64,000 bases of DNA, taken from contig DAOSXA010000001.1 of the NCBI GenBank assembly GCA_035380245.1, positions 468,069-532,068 on the forward strand, written 5' to 3'. The notes under the pieces were generated by a model. It was given only the letters and a program-made list of their open reading frames with translations, made no database searches and was not told where the DNA came from. The position numbers were made by a program, and so were the translations under genes. This document shows, piece after piece, positions 8,483-16,497 of the stretch. How positions within the stretch are numbered: position 1 is the stretch's first letter; each line of letters starts with the position of its first letter. This DNA is from Candidatus Zixiibacteriota bacterium (GTDB lineage: Bacteria; Zixibacteria; MSB-5A5; GN15; FEB-12).

Positions 8483-9658
8483 TTACCAGCGAAAACGCCA
8501 GGTCGTGGAGTCCGGGACGTTCAGCCTCCGACGGAAAATAGCGCCGTCGTTACGGGTAATGGTAAACTCGTAGTCGGCACCCTCGAAACCGAGCGAGTCG
8601 GAGGGCAACAGGTCCAGAGCGAAATACCCGGTGGAGTCGGTTCCGGCCGTAACCGCTACGGGTGAGATAATAGCCCAGCCGTAGCTGGTCATACCGGTCG
8701 GGATGCGAGCCGCCACGGTTGCTCCAACCTCAGGGGAGCCATCGGCTGTAAACAGAAAGCCCCACACACGACAGAAAGCCGGCAGTTCGGGAGCGTCCGG
8801 GATGAACTGAAAAGCAAACAGGGTATCCTCCCCCGGGCCATCGACCGCTACCGTGTCATAAGCCCGGAAGGTAAAACCGGGGGCGGTTGCTGTTATCAAA
8901 TAAGAAGCGGCATCGAGATTGAACCGGGCGATACCCTCAATATCGCTCCTGCCCGAAGCCAGCACGCTCGACTGGTTCAGACTCCGCACCGTTATTCCCG
9001 CTCCCGGTACAGCCAGTCCGGTGGCGCTGTCTATCAGGCGAACAGAACATGAATACGCCCCGCCGCCGGAACTGATTCCGGAGATATCGGTATCGAGATA
9101 TCCGCCGAAACTCCCGGACAGGTTATGAAGCGATTGCGGCACATCCCAAACCCAACGACCGATGGAAGCAGAATCAGCTCCCCGTTCGGTGCGATTGCTG
9201 TCGATGATGCCGCCTTTGACCAGAACCGAGTCATCAACCGCCGCCAGTTGATCCGACAGCTCGGTCGAGATGAGCTGGAAACTCGTTCGGTTCGGTGTCA
9301 ACAACGACAACGTGCCGCTGTGAGCGAGAAGAGTGAGACAATAACAACCGGTACTGCCGGAGCCGTCGAGATTCGAAACCTGCTCCGCGAAGCTGTAGCA
9401 CTGGTTCGCCCCGATGCTGGTTGCGGTGATGCGGCTGTCGGAGATCGCCAACGAATCAGCGGCGGTGATGGTTCCCGAAGGCCCTACTACCAGCAGATAG
9501 ACCGAATCGGCAACGGCGGGATTACCGAGCGAATCGAGCGAGTAGAAAAACACCGACAGGGAATCTTCCGACGATACCGACACACTCGAGTTGTTCACGA
9601 CCGCGGCGTTGACCGAGAAAACCAAAGCTATCACGATAAAAGCAAGAATGACGCGCAT
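8483..9658 (-). CDS. Exported protein with two carboxypeptidase-regulatory-like domains, in phage-like cluster
   Basis: The start at 9658 gives a clear Sec signal peptide (MRVILAFIVIALVFSVNA) and is preceded by GAGAGGT; the frame is open 90 bases further up without support. The 391-residue mature protein has a beta-rich N-terminal part, then two transthyretin-like CarboxypepD_reg-type modules (SCSVRLIDSATGLAVPGAGI and CRVWGFLFTADGSPEVGATV, each leading into G-x-F-x-L-D). A signal peptide is unusual for a virion protein. It lies 13 bases after the DNRLRE-like gene in the same transcript. Confidence 0.75.
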   Translation of the reverse strand: MRVILAFIVIALVFSVNAAVVNNSSVSVSSEDSLSVFFYSLDSLGNPAVADSVYLLVVGPSGTITAADSLAISDSRITATSIGANQCYSFAEQVSNLDGSGSTGCYCLTLLAHSGTLSLLTPNRTSFQLISTELSDQLAAVDDSVLVKGGIIDSNRTERGADSASIGRWVWDVPQSLHNLSGSFGGYLDTDISGISSGGGAYSCSVRLIDSATGLAVPGAGITVRSLNQSSVLASGRSDIEGIARFNLDAASYLITATAPGFTFRAYDTVAVDGPGEDTLFAFQFIPDAPELPAFCRVWGFLFTADGSPEVGATVAARIPTGMTSYGWAIISPVAVTAGTDSTGYFALDLLPSDSLGFEGADYEFTITRNDGAIFRRRLNVPDSTTWRFRW

Positions 9659-9671
9659 GGACTTGCACCTC

Positions 9672-10445
9672 TCAGTTGATTTGCGGATCAAGGAAATCAG
9701 AAGCAATAACGCATCGACGACGCCGGGGGGAAGTCGTAACGCTATCACCGGTATAAAGCAACAACAACGGATAATATCCCGGGCCGGACTCGGATGACTT
9801 CAGAATCTTAGCACTGAGATTGACAGGAAGTTCGTTCTGGTTGATGAGGATGAAACCGTAGTTGGCGCCGCCGGTGTCCCAGTAAGTCAGGATCCGGTTG
9901 AAATTCCGGAAGGAAAAATACTGGCCGGTGCCATTGATCATCGTGGTACAAGCTACCATCGTGGTGTAGTCGCCCCCCGCGTTATTCCATAACAGGGAGT
10001 CGCCATCACCCGTATCCAGATAGCGATGCAGCCAGGTAACGCCGCTATCAGGATTGGGGTAGTCACCAAGGCCGTAGGCTGCTTCATTTCCGGCGATGAA
10101 CGGTGTGGTCAACGGATAAAGGAAGATCCTTCGCTGAAGTATGCTGCTCTGGACGTAGCAATATACTTTAAACTCCGATGAGTCAGGAACCACCCCGTCC
10201 CAACCGGTCAGACGAAACAGAATGCGCCGATCCTGGGCGCTTCCCAGAAGCCCTACTCCCATGTTGTAAACACCGCCGCCGTTGTAGCGGCGACAGTCTT
10301 CACCGGTGACCTCGCCGTTGCAATCGGACCAGGAATAAATGACGGCGTCAACCATATCTGAAACTCCCCTGAGGGTATCGACCGCGGCTTTGGGACGATT
10401 CGGCAGGAGCAGACATAGGATGAGAACAAGTAAGGCAGCCCTCAT
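9672..10445 (-). CDS. Exported DNRLRE-like beta-sandwich protein, in phage-like cluster
   Basis: The 257-residue protein has a Sec signal peptide (MRAALLVLILCLLLPNRPKA). The body resembles DNRLRE/cell-surface adhesion modules: VGLLGSAQDRRILFRLTGW followed by a YCYVQSS strand and a WLHRYLDTGDGDSLLWNNAGGD loop. The function is unknown. Its ATG overlaps the stop of the preceding gene (ATGA at 10442-10445), so the two are translationally coupled and it belongs to the head-cluster transcript. Confidence 0.7.
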   Translation of the reverse strand: MRAALLVLILCLLLPNRPKAAVDTLRGVSDMVDAVIYSWSDCNGEVTGEDCRRYNGGGVYNMGVGLLGSAQDRRILFRLTGWDGVVPDSSEFKVYCYVQSSILQRRIFLYPLTTPFIAGNEAAYGLGDYPNPDSGVTWLHRYLDTGDGDSLLWNNAGGDYTTMVACTTMINGTGQYFSFRNFNRILTYWDTGGANYGFILINQNELPVNLSAKILKSSESGPGYYPLLLLYTGDSVTTSPRRRRCVIASDFLDPQIN

Positions 10446-10729
10446 TTGGTCGTCTCTTTCTTCACCGTCGTCTTGCCGTCGGCGGTTGTTTCCCCGGTGA
10501 GCGGTCGTGTATTTTGCCGAATCTCTTCGAGCAGTTGCCAGAATTTCTTATGGCGTGTCGAAGGAGGTGTCGATTTGAGTCGCATTTCGAACATTTTCAG
10601 AAAATCTCCCAGTTTGGGCGGATTGCTTTTTATCTGTTGCAGAACCAGTTCATAGACCTCGTTCAGGAGGTTGTCGAAAAGCCCGATGACCTGAAGCTGG
10701 TCCGCTTCTTCCGCCGATTTAATTGTCAT
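10442..10729 (-). CDS. Small helical protein of phage-like cluster, unknown function
   Basis: The 95-residue product is mainly helical, with a charged Thr/Lys-rich C-terminal tail (DGKTTVKKETTK). I do not recognise the family. It follows its neighbour as TGA-ATG without a gap and overlaps the next gene by 4 bases. A small head-completion or chaperone protein would fit the position, but this is inference. Confidence 0.6.
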   Translation of the reverse strand: MTIKSAEEADQLQVIGLFDNLLNEVYELVLQQIKSNPPKLGDFLKMFEMRLKSTPPSTRHKKFWQLLEEIRQNTRPLTGETTADGKTTVKKETTK

Positions 10730-11104
10730 TCAGCTACCCATCTCAATTACCAGCAGATCACTGGTCACGGCTGCCGGTGATGCGGCCGTGCGGGCGACCT
10801 TGACCCCCTGGTTGGATTCCCGGCCGACGACATAGCTGCGCTGTTCACCACGGGAGCGAATCATGACCAGCGGTGTGTCAATCGTATCAGGCAGGTGATT
10901 ACCGCGATGGTCGACCAGATCGACATAAAGGAGTTGCTGGGCATTGTCGTCGAGATCCACTCGACCGAAAAGTAATGCGGTATCCGAGCCGATTCGTTCG
11001 AGGACCGCGAATTCTATCTGCTCCCATATCGCCAGGCCCCAGACGGCGATGTCCGGGACGAACCACATCCGATGCGATTTAAGGCGTTCCAATCCTGTAA
11101 TCAT
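10730..11104 (-). CDS. Unknown protein of phage-like cluster, possible connector or tail terminator
   Basis: The 124-residue protein is of mixed alpha/beta character (FAVLERIGSDTALLFGRVDL, PLVMIRSRGEQRSYVVGRES). A strong AGGAGAGG site precedes the ATG. No family is recognised. Size and position between a putative connector and small late genes fit a head-completion or tail-terminator protein; this is position-based inference. Confidence 0.6.
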   Translation of the reverse strand: MITGLERLKSHRMWFVPDIAVWGLAIWEQIEFAVLERIGSDTALLFGRVDLDDNAQQLLYVDLVDHRGNHLPDTIDTPLVMIRSRGEQRSYVVGRESNQGVKVARTAASPAAVTSDLLVIEMGS

Positions 11105-11113
11105 GTTCCTCTC

Positions 11114-11923
11114 CTAGCTGTGGGTGGGACTGACCGGGCCGCTCAAGCCGGGTCGGAAATCATCGAGATAACGGCGCGAGCGTTGGGCAAATTGCTCGGC
11201 CAGTTTGATCCAGGCCAACGCCGCGCGGTCGCTGTCGGGCTGGGCGCTCAACTGACGGGTGGCGGCGCTGAGGCTGACAATCTCCAGCGCCCGATACACC
11301 GCCGCCGCTTGCAGAGCCGGTTCCGCACCGAACTGCCGGTCGGGGTCAACTTCGGCCGAGACCATCCCGTTCGCCTCAGCAACGGCCGAAGCCAGTACGG
11401 TCTCCGAGTAGACCGTTCGGTTCGGACGGTAATCGAGCCGGACCTGTTCGTTCAGCGCTATGTCTCCGCCGGTCAATCGACGCAGATAACCGTCCTCGGC
11501 GTCGAGGCTGTAGTCGCTGCCGGAGCGGTAAAGGTAATAGCTGAGATACCAGACCGACACCTCCGTTCCTTCATCCAGCGCCCCGGACGATTTGATCGCA
11601 AGGGCGCCGTTGTCGTAGTCGATCACGTAATCGACATTCTCGATAAAGACGTGTCCGAGAGAGCTGTTCGAGGCAACCACAACGGAGCCTTCCACGAGAG
11701 GCAAACCGGAAAGCGGCGTTAGTGCGGACAGCACCAGAGTTGCCCGCTGCAACGCGCCGGATCGGAGCGACTTCACCCGAAAGCTGTCAGCTTCGACATC
11801 ACCCGCGTAAAACATGATCGGATCGTTACTATCGAAAGTCAGGAGTTGATTGCGGATACGATCCACAGCGGGCGTTCTGGAAATCAGATGGCGTCTTACC
11901 ATATCTACGGTGGCATAGGACAT
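11114..11923 (-). CDS. Putative head-tail connector-type protein
   Basis: The 269-residue protein starts MSYATVDMVRRHLISRTPAV, a helical opening like phage adaptor proteins, continues through beta strands (GHVFIENVDYVIDYDNGALAI) and ends in long helices (LAWIKLAEQFAQRSRRYLDDF). The Shine-Dalgarno site AGGAGG is 6 bases upstream. It lies two genes after the capsid gene. The connector role is inferred from position and helical ends only; no motif proves it. Confidence 0.5.
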   Translation of the reverse strand: MSYATVDMVRRHLISRTPAVDRIRNQLLTFDSNDPIMFYAGDVEADSFRVKSLRSGALQRATLVLSALTPLSGLPLVEGSVVVASNSSLGHVFIENVDYVIDYDNGALAIKSSGALDEGTEVSVWYLSYYLYRSGSDYSLDAEDGYLRRLTGGDIALNEQVRLDYRPNRTVYSETVLASAVAEANGMVSAEVDPDRQFGAEPALQAAAVYRALEIVSLSAATRQLSAQPDSDRAALAWIKLAEQFAQRSRRYLDDFRPGLSGPVSPTHS

Positions 11924-11926
11924 GTG

Positions 11927-13342
11927 CTACCTCCTCACACAGAATGCGGTCAGGTTGCTGATCGAAGTAATCTGACTGCCGACCGGCGCCGTGCTGAAAT
12001 TATCAGTGACCTCGATCCTGATCCAGTAGAGGTTTTGTCCGTTTATGGTCGTTTTCTGCCAGTCGACCGGAGCCGATGCAAGATCGTCGAATAACAGCAG
12101 TTCTTTGTCGGCTGCATCGAAATCGTAAGCTCCTCCGTCCGGGGTGAAGGGCGTGAAAGCCGAACCGTTGAAATAGGCAAAAGCGACCGATCCACCAACC
12201 CCCGCCGTGGACAGCAGCAACCGCACGAAACGAAATGGCCGAATCGAGCCGAGATAGAGTTGATCACCGGCCTGGGCAAGCAACGCTCCGCTGTCCGGAT
12301 GGTACAGGTCGGCAACGGCGGCATCGGCGGCAACCGAAGTCAAATCGGCAAAACTCGAAGATGCTCCGGACCAGGCCAGAACCGCATGGAAACAATCCGA
12401 AGCGGTCAACAACGGTTCCGGATCGGAGAAGCTGCCCATACGGCGCGTAACGATCATCGGGCGAAACTGCCCGGCAGCGAACTGACTGAGATAGCAGGCA
12501 ACCGGACAATTGCCGACAAATTTCAGCCGAGGCCAGAACGCTTCGTTTTCATCGAGGGTAGCAATCGCCCCCCAGTTGGCTCCGTCGTATTCCCGGTATT
12601 TGAGCTGGTCACCGTCGAACAATACCCCGATCAGCCCTTCATCCGACACGGCGATATCGAAATGCTGATCCAATACGATTCCGGTCGACACCACCGCCAC
12701 CGCCGCCTCGAACGCCTCTCCACCAAGAGGCATCGACCGCACGGCCAGCAGATCGCCGCCGTCCACGTAGAAAACGTGAATGTTCAGACTGTCAAGGGCA
12801 ATGCGACTGTAAAGCAACGTCGTTCCGGAATTGAGGACATAACCGGTATCGGAAGTCCCCGTCCCCCAAGTCAGGCCGAGATCATCGGAGGACTTGACGT
12901 GCAGGTAATAAAAACTTCCTTCCTTGCGGCTGAAAGAAATCCACAATCTCCCGTCCGGATCGACCGCCAGGGACGGATAATAACCGACTTGACCGTCATA
13001 GACGGTGATCCGGGCGCCGCTGGTCCAGTTGCCGCCCGTAAAACCGACGTGCCGAGTGACGACATACTCCGAAGTGCGTTCGGTATATGCCAGTTGTATG
13101 GCGCCATCGGCATCCATCACAGCGTCAAACGGCACGTCGGCGGCGTCGGAAGCCAGGTTGATCGGGGTGGACCAGACGGCATAAGGCGGATCGGTCCAGG
13201 TCAACTGGATCACGTTGGCGGTGTTCTGAAATACCAGCGCCATACGTCCGGCGTAGGCGCCCGTCGCGACTTTCATCAACAGACGACAACCGGGATTACC
13301 CAAACCGCAGGCGCCGGTCGGATTAGTGATTTTAACGTCCAT
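11927..13342 (-). CDS. BNR/sialidase-like beta-propeller protein in phage-like cluster
   Basis: The 471-residue protein has no signal peptide. The central part repeats propeller-like blades with Asp-box-like stretches: SLAVDPDGRLWISFS, SSDDLGLTWGTG and FDIAVSDEGLIGVLFDG. The C-terminal 120 residues look like a beta-sandwich. A receptor-binding or decoration role would fit a phage protein; no catalytic sialidase residues could be confirmed. It starts 54 bases after the capsid gene and stops 3 bases before the next start. Confidence 0.65.
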   Translation of the reverse strand: MDVKITNPTGACGLGNPGCRLLMKVATGAYAGRMALVFQNTANVIQLTWTDPPYAVWSTPINLASDAADVPFDAVMDADGAIQLAYTERTSEYVVTRHVGFTGGNWTSGARITVYDGQVGYYPSLAVDPDGRLWISFSRKEGSFYYLHVKSSDDLGLTWGTGTSDTGYVLNSGTTLLYSRIALDSLNIHVFYVDGGDLLAVRSMPLGGEAFEAAVAVVSTGIVLDQHFDIAVSDEGLIGVLFDGDQLKYREYDGANWGAIATLDENEAFWPRLKFVGNCPVACYLSQFAAGQFRPMIVTRRMGSFSDPEPLLTASDCFHAVLAWSGASSSFADLTSVAADAAVADLYHPDSGALLAQAGDQLYLGSIRPFRFVRLLLSTAGVGGSVAFAYFNGSAFTPFTPDGGAYDFDAADKELLLFDDLASAPVDWQKTTINGQNLYWIRIEVTDNFSTAPVGSQITSISNLTAFCVRR

Positions 13343-13396
13343 CTTACTCCCTAATAGTGGGCGGGAATCCGCTTTTGACAGATTCCCGCGTCAGGA

Positions 13397-14500
13397 TCAA
13401 CTGAATACCGTGTCGAGCACCACCGAGGCTTCCCTGATCACCCTGGCATAAGTGATCGACTCGGAGATCACCGCTTCCTCGAAGCGTTGTTCGATCACTT
13501 TGTCGTACTCGATAGTGAGCGGCTGCGTGATGACTTCCTCGACCGCGAAGCGGTTGTCGAGACCGATGATATAGTCGGACGGGACGTTATCGCAACGCAC
13601 CAGTCCGGCCCCGAGCGGGCTGAATAGTTCACCGGTTTTCTGGAAACGATACCCCGCCAGCGGGTCCTTGAACTCATCGAGCGTGAGAATCGCCTTGAGC
13701 TGATCACCGTGACAGACAATCGTGTTCATCTCGAACGGATTGAACGATGCCCAAAGGGTGATCAGGTCGCCGTAGTCGAGAGTACCACTGCTCGCGGCAT
13801 TGACCACAGTCGCACCGTTGGAATTGCCGTCGCCGTTGATCAGACAATCGACGAGCATGGCGATCTTGTCGGTCTGGAGCTTGAAACCGATGTACCAGAG
13901 CAGCACGCGGAATTGCGAGGTAGTGCGATAGCGCAACGCCTTGTAGGAGGTCTTGAGGGCGAGGCCGTAGTCTCGCACCTTGACGGCGTGGTTCTGCTCG
14001 GTCACCAGCAGTTGCGGCACCTCGGCACCCTCGCCGATCGGACGAAGGGCGAATTTGGAGTCATCGGAAGTATCGATGTGGAACGGCGTATAGGAGTTGG
14101 AAGCGACATTGGTCGAATTAGCCAACAGCTTGCCGAGTTCCGGTCGCATCGACTGCCCGCGTTTGATCTCACGCCGCATGAACTCCGGCAACAGCGCCGG
14201 TGACTGCTGATAAAACAGCTCGACCGTACTGGGTGACTTCCCCCCGAGTCTTATGCCGGCCAGGGCCAACTGGCGCTCGAAGGCATCGAGCGGAGAACCG
14301 TTCGGCGAGGGATCGTACTCTTCGCATTCGAGCAACTCGGAGAGCGTCAGGCCACGGCTTTCGGCTTCGTGGTACAGGTCACGGCTGATTTCGATACCGG
14401 CCGTGCGAGTAAGATCGACCGCCGTCGCGGCTTCGGAATCGCCGGTGCGATTCATCATTTCCGAGAGGGCTTTGGAATCAAGAAACTGGTCAAAATCCAT
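13397..14500 (-). CDS. HK97-type major capsid protein
   Basis: The 367-residue protein has about 100 N-terminal charged helical residues (possible scaffold-like delta domain), then a segment typical of HK97-fold capsids: a long strand region (DSKFALRPIGEGAEVPQLLV), the spine helix FRVLLWYIGFKLQTDKIAML, an A-domain strand ending GLDNRFAVEEV, and the ending IEQRFEEAVISESITYARVI. The frame is intact. AAAGGA precedes the ATG. It sits directly after the putative decoration gene, as in many tailed phages and gene transfer agents. Assignment by pattern, fairly firm. Confidence 0.8.
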   Translation of the reverse strand: MDFDQFLDSKALSEMMNRTGDSEAATAVDLTRTAGIEISRDLYHEAESRGLTLSELLECEEYDPSPNGSPLDAFERQLALAGIRLGGKSPSTVELFYQQSPALLPEFMRREIKRGQSMRPELGKLLANSTNVASNSYTPFHIDTSDDSKFALRPIGEGAEVPQLLVTEQNHAVKVRDYGLALKTSYKALRYRTTSQFRVLLWYIGFKLQTDKIAMLVDCLINGDGNSNGATVVNAASSGTLDYGDLITLWASFNPFEMNTIVCHGDQLKAILTLDEFKDPLAGYRFQKTGELFSPLGAGLVRCDNVPSDYIIGLDNRFAVEEVITQPLTIEYDKVIEQRFEEAVISESITYARVIREASVVLDTVFS

Positions 14501-14512
14501 GATGAATCCTTT

Positions 14513-14932
14513 CTAGTTAAGCAGAATGACACAATCGACCGTGCTGTTGACTTCGAGCACGGTACCCCGGGCGATATTGCCTCCGGCCGGATCGGAGGCC
14601 ACCGCCGGGGCCTGTTTGACCGCACCGCCGTTGGCGCCCACGACACGATCACCCACCGTGGGGTAAGTGGCGGCAATTGCCAGACGACAGATCCCGCCGA
14701 CCTGTACCGTAGCGAGCCGGTCGCCGTTGTCGGCATCGGTCAAAGTCAGACTGATGAGTTTGCCGAGTAACTGATCACCCTCACCGGCCGGACCGACTTC
14801 ACCTCCCGCCGTTAGCGTTACCGCCTGCCCGATATTGGCATCGGCGAGGTTATCGACACCGGCGGTCTGGTTGATTTTGAACGTAGCCAGCACCGGCGCT
14901 ACGGCCTCGAGATTCTGATCTCTTACAGACAT
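14513..14932 (-). CDS. Putative capsid decoration protein (DUF2190-like)
   Basis: The start at 14932 has an AAAGGGG site; an in-frame GTG-type extension upstream is unlikely. The 139-residue product is rich in Gly, Ala and Val and has short beta strands (QVGGICRLAIAATYPTVGD, RGTVLEVNSTVDCVILLN), as in the small capsid-stabilising or decoration proteins encoded next to capsid genes. It lies 12 bases before the capsid gene. Confidence 0.6.
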   Translation of the reverse strand: MSVRDQNLEAVAPVLATFKINQTAGVDNLADANIGQAVTLTAGGEVGPAGEGDQLLGKLISLTLTDADNGDRLATVQVGGICRLAIAATYPTVGDRVVGANGGAVKQAPAVASDPAGGNIARGTVLEVNSTVDCVILLN

Positions 14933-15008
14933 GTTTTCCCCTTTCAGGATAATTTCTGATTCATGACCGGGACAGATTCCCACGCGGTCGGGATGATAAT
15001 CCCACGGA

Positions 15009-15422
15009 TTACTTGTAATCTTCGATACGGCGTTGATTGGGCAGGTTCTGAGTCCGCGCGGTCAACGGCCGGAAACTAGCCGGAAAAGCATCACGATACC
15101 GGGCTGCCGCGATCCGGTACTGCCTTATTAAATCGGTCGCCGACAACTGTGTCAGTCGTTCTATCCGCTCGGTTGTTTCCAGCGTGCCTGCTTCGGATCG
15201 CTCCGCCACGGCGACCGCCTTGAGCATCCCGGCGATACGGGCGGTGTAGTCCTCGCGCAGGAGTTGCAGTTCCGTCTCCTGTTCGGTCAGGCAATGAATG
15301 CGATCCCGAGCCAGGCGCAGTTGCTCGGCCAGCCGATCCAGATCGACCGGCGGCAAGCGGTGGTCGTCAAGATCGACAAGCAACCGTTCGATCAACGCCT
15401 CATCCACTTCATGGTTTGTCAA
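15009..15422 (-). CDS. Coiled-coil protein of phage-like cluster, possible scaffold
   Basis: The 137-residue product is charged and helical, with heptad-like stretches (LDRLAEQLRLARDRIHCLTE, LLREDYTARIAGML) and a basic C-terminal part. It begins at TTG, 6 bases after GGAG, and overlaps the upstream gene by 14 bases. Position before the decoration and capsid genes would fit a scaffolding protein; this is inference only. Confidence 0.55.
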   Translation of the reverse strand: MTNHEVDEALIERLLVDLDDHRLPPVDLDRLAEQLRLARDRIHCLTEQETELQLLREDYTARIAGMLKAVAVAERSEAGTLETTERIERLTQLSATDLIRQYRIAAARYRDAFPASFRPLTARTQNLPNQRRIEDYK

Positions 15423-15720
15423 TGGTCACTCCTGTATTGTCTTTGAGGTAGTATTCGATTCGAGCCAGGCGGGCTTCGAGGTCGTTGGAAAAGCGATAAA
15501 ACTGCTCCTTATCGACTAATCCCTGACGGATAATTACCTCGAAAGCCGCCAGTTTCTTGTCTAATGTTTCCACCACCGCCGACTCGGCTTTGGCCGCCAG
15601 TTCCACCTTGAGCGACTGAATCGTCAGAAAATAAGCGGCGGCAATACCGAGGATGATCGTTATGAAATTCAACAGCGGCCCGCTGATCAGCGCCGCCGGT
15701 CCGGTGTCGTTTCTGAACAT
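15409..15720 (-). CDS. Single-pass membrane protein with coiled coil, phage-like cluster
   Basis: The 103-residue protein has one hydrophobic helix near residues 9-32 (LISGPLLNFITIILGIAAAY) and a helical coiled-coil tail (LARIEYYLKD). A GGGGAAG site precedes the ATG. It could be a second holin, a spanin-like protein or another membrane factor of the cluster. I cannot choose between these from sequence. Confidence 0.55.
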   Translation of the reverse strand: MFRNDTGPAALISGPLLNFITIILGIAAAYFLTIQSLKVELAAKAESAVVETLDKKLAAFEVIIRQGLVDKEQFYRFSNDLEARLARIEYYLKDNTGVTIDKP

Positions 15721-15795
15721 GCTTCTTCCCCGTTTTTAGTTGACTGTTCGGGCCTTTACGGATCACCGTTAGCTTAACCGAATCAAAGGAGACCC

Positions 15796-16497
15796 GTGAA
15801 AGTTATTCGTGTTATCATATCGTTACTGGGCGTCATCATGGCGGTGTTACTCTGGGCCGGCTGCACCGAAGACGGCAATCCCTCCGAGTCGACCGGTTCG
15901 TTCGACGGCCTTCGCCTGCTCGGTCTGGAAAACGGCCGCAGCATGATTTACCTTCAGACCGATACCGTAACCAATACCGACTTCAGTATTACCGTTACGA
16001 CCGACTACGAGACCGTCAATATCAGCGGCGACGGCAATGACTGGGTGATCAAAGACGGTGATGAATCCCTTATCAATCTCAAGGTGACCTCGGTGTCGAT
16101 CCTGCAAAACGGCTATTGGCGACAGGACGGAGACGACGAAATCCTGAGTTATTTCGCTGTACCGCCGGTAATGATGGTGCGGTCGACCGAAGAAGTTGAT
16201 CCCTGGCAGGGTTACACCCCGCATTACTCCGACGGCGGCGAGGATGTCAAGCTGATCTGGTACTACGCTTATTACGGCTTCTATTTCACCAGGGAGTACC
16301 AGGGACGCGAGTTGCTGCATCTGCCGGCCGGTTCATTCAGCACTTATCATTTCCGCACCGGTCTTTATCGGAATCCGATCGACGGCGACCCGGACGTAAC
16401 AGCCGATGAATACTACGTGCCGGATGTCGGCCTGGTTCAGCAGAACATCCGAGGCGGATCACTCAACCGCACCCTGAGCCTTATCAGTCAGCAGTAG
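15796..16497 (+). CDS. Predicted lipoprotein inserted in the phage-like cluster
   Basis: The GTG start at 15796 is preceded by AAAGGAG. The 233-residue protein has a lipoprotein signal with lipobox LWAGC, Cys at about residue 23. The rest is beta-rich with Tyr/Asp stretches, typical of outer-membrane or periplasmic lipoproteins; the family is unknown. It runs against the cluster and its end overlaps the protease gene by 14 bases. It looks like a host-type or cargo gene, not a virion gene. Confidence 0.78.
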   Translation: MKVIRVIISLLGVIMAVLLWAGCTEDGNPSESTGSFDGLRLLGLENGRSMIYLQTDTVTNTDFSITVTTDYETVNISGDGNDWVIKDGDESLINLKVTSVSILQNGYWRQDGDDEILSYFAVPPVMMVRSTEEVDPWQGYTPHYSDGGEDVKLIWYYAYYGFYFTREYQGRELLHLPAGSFSTYHFRTGLYRNPIDGDPDVTADEYYVPDVGLVQQNIRGGSLNRTLSLISQQ

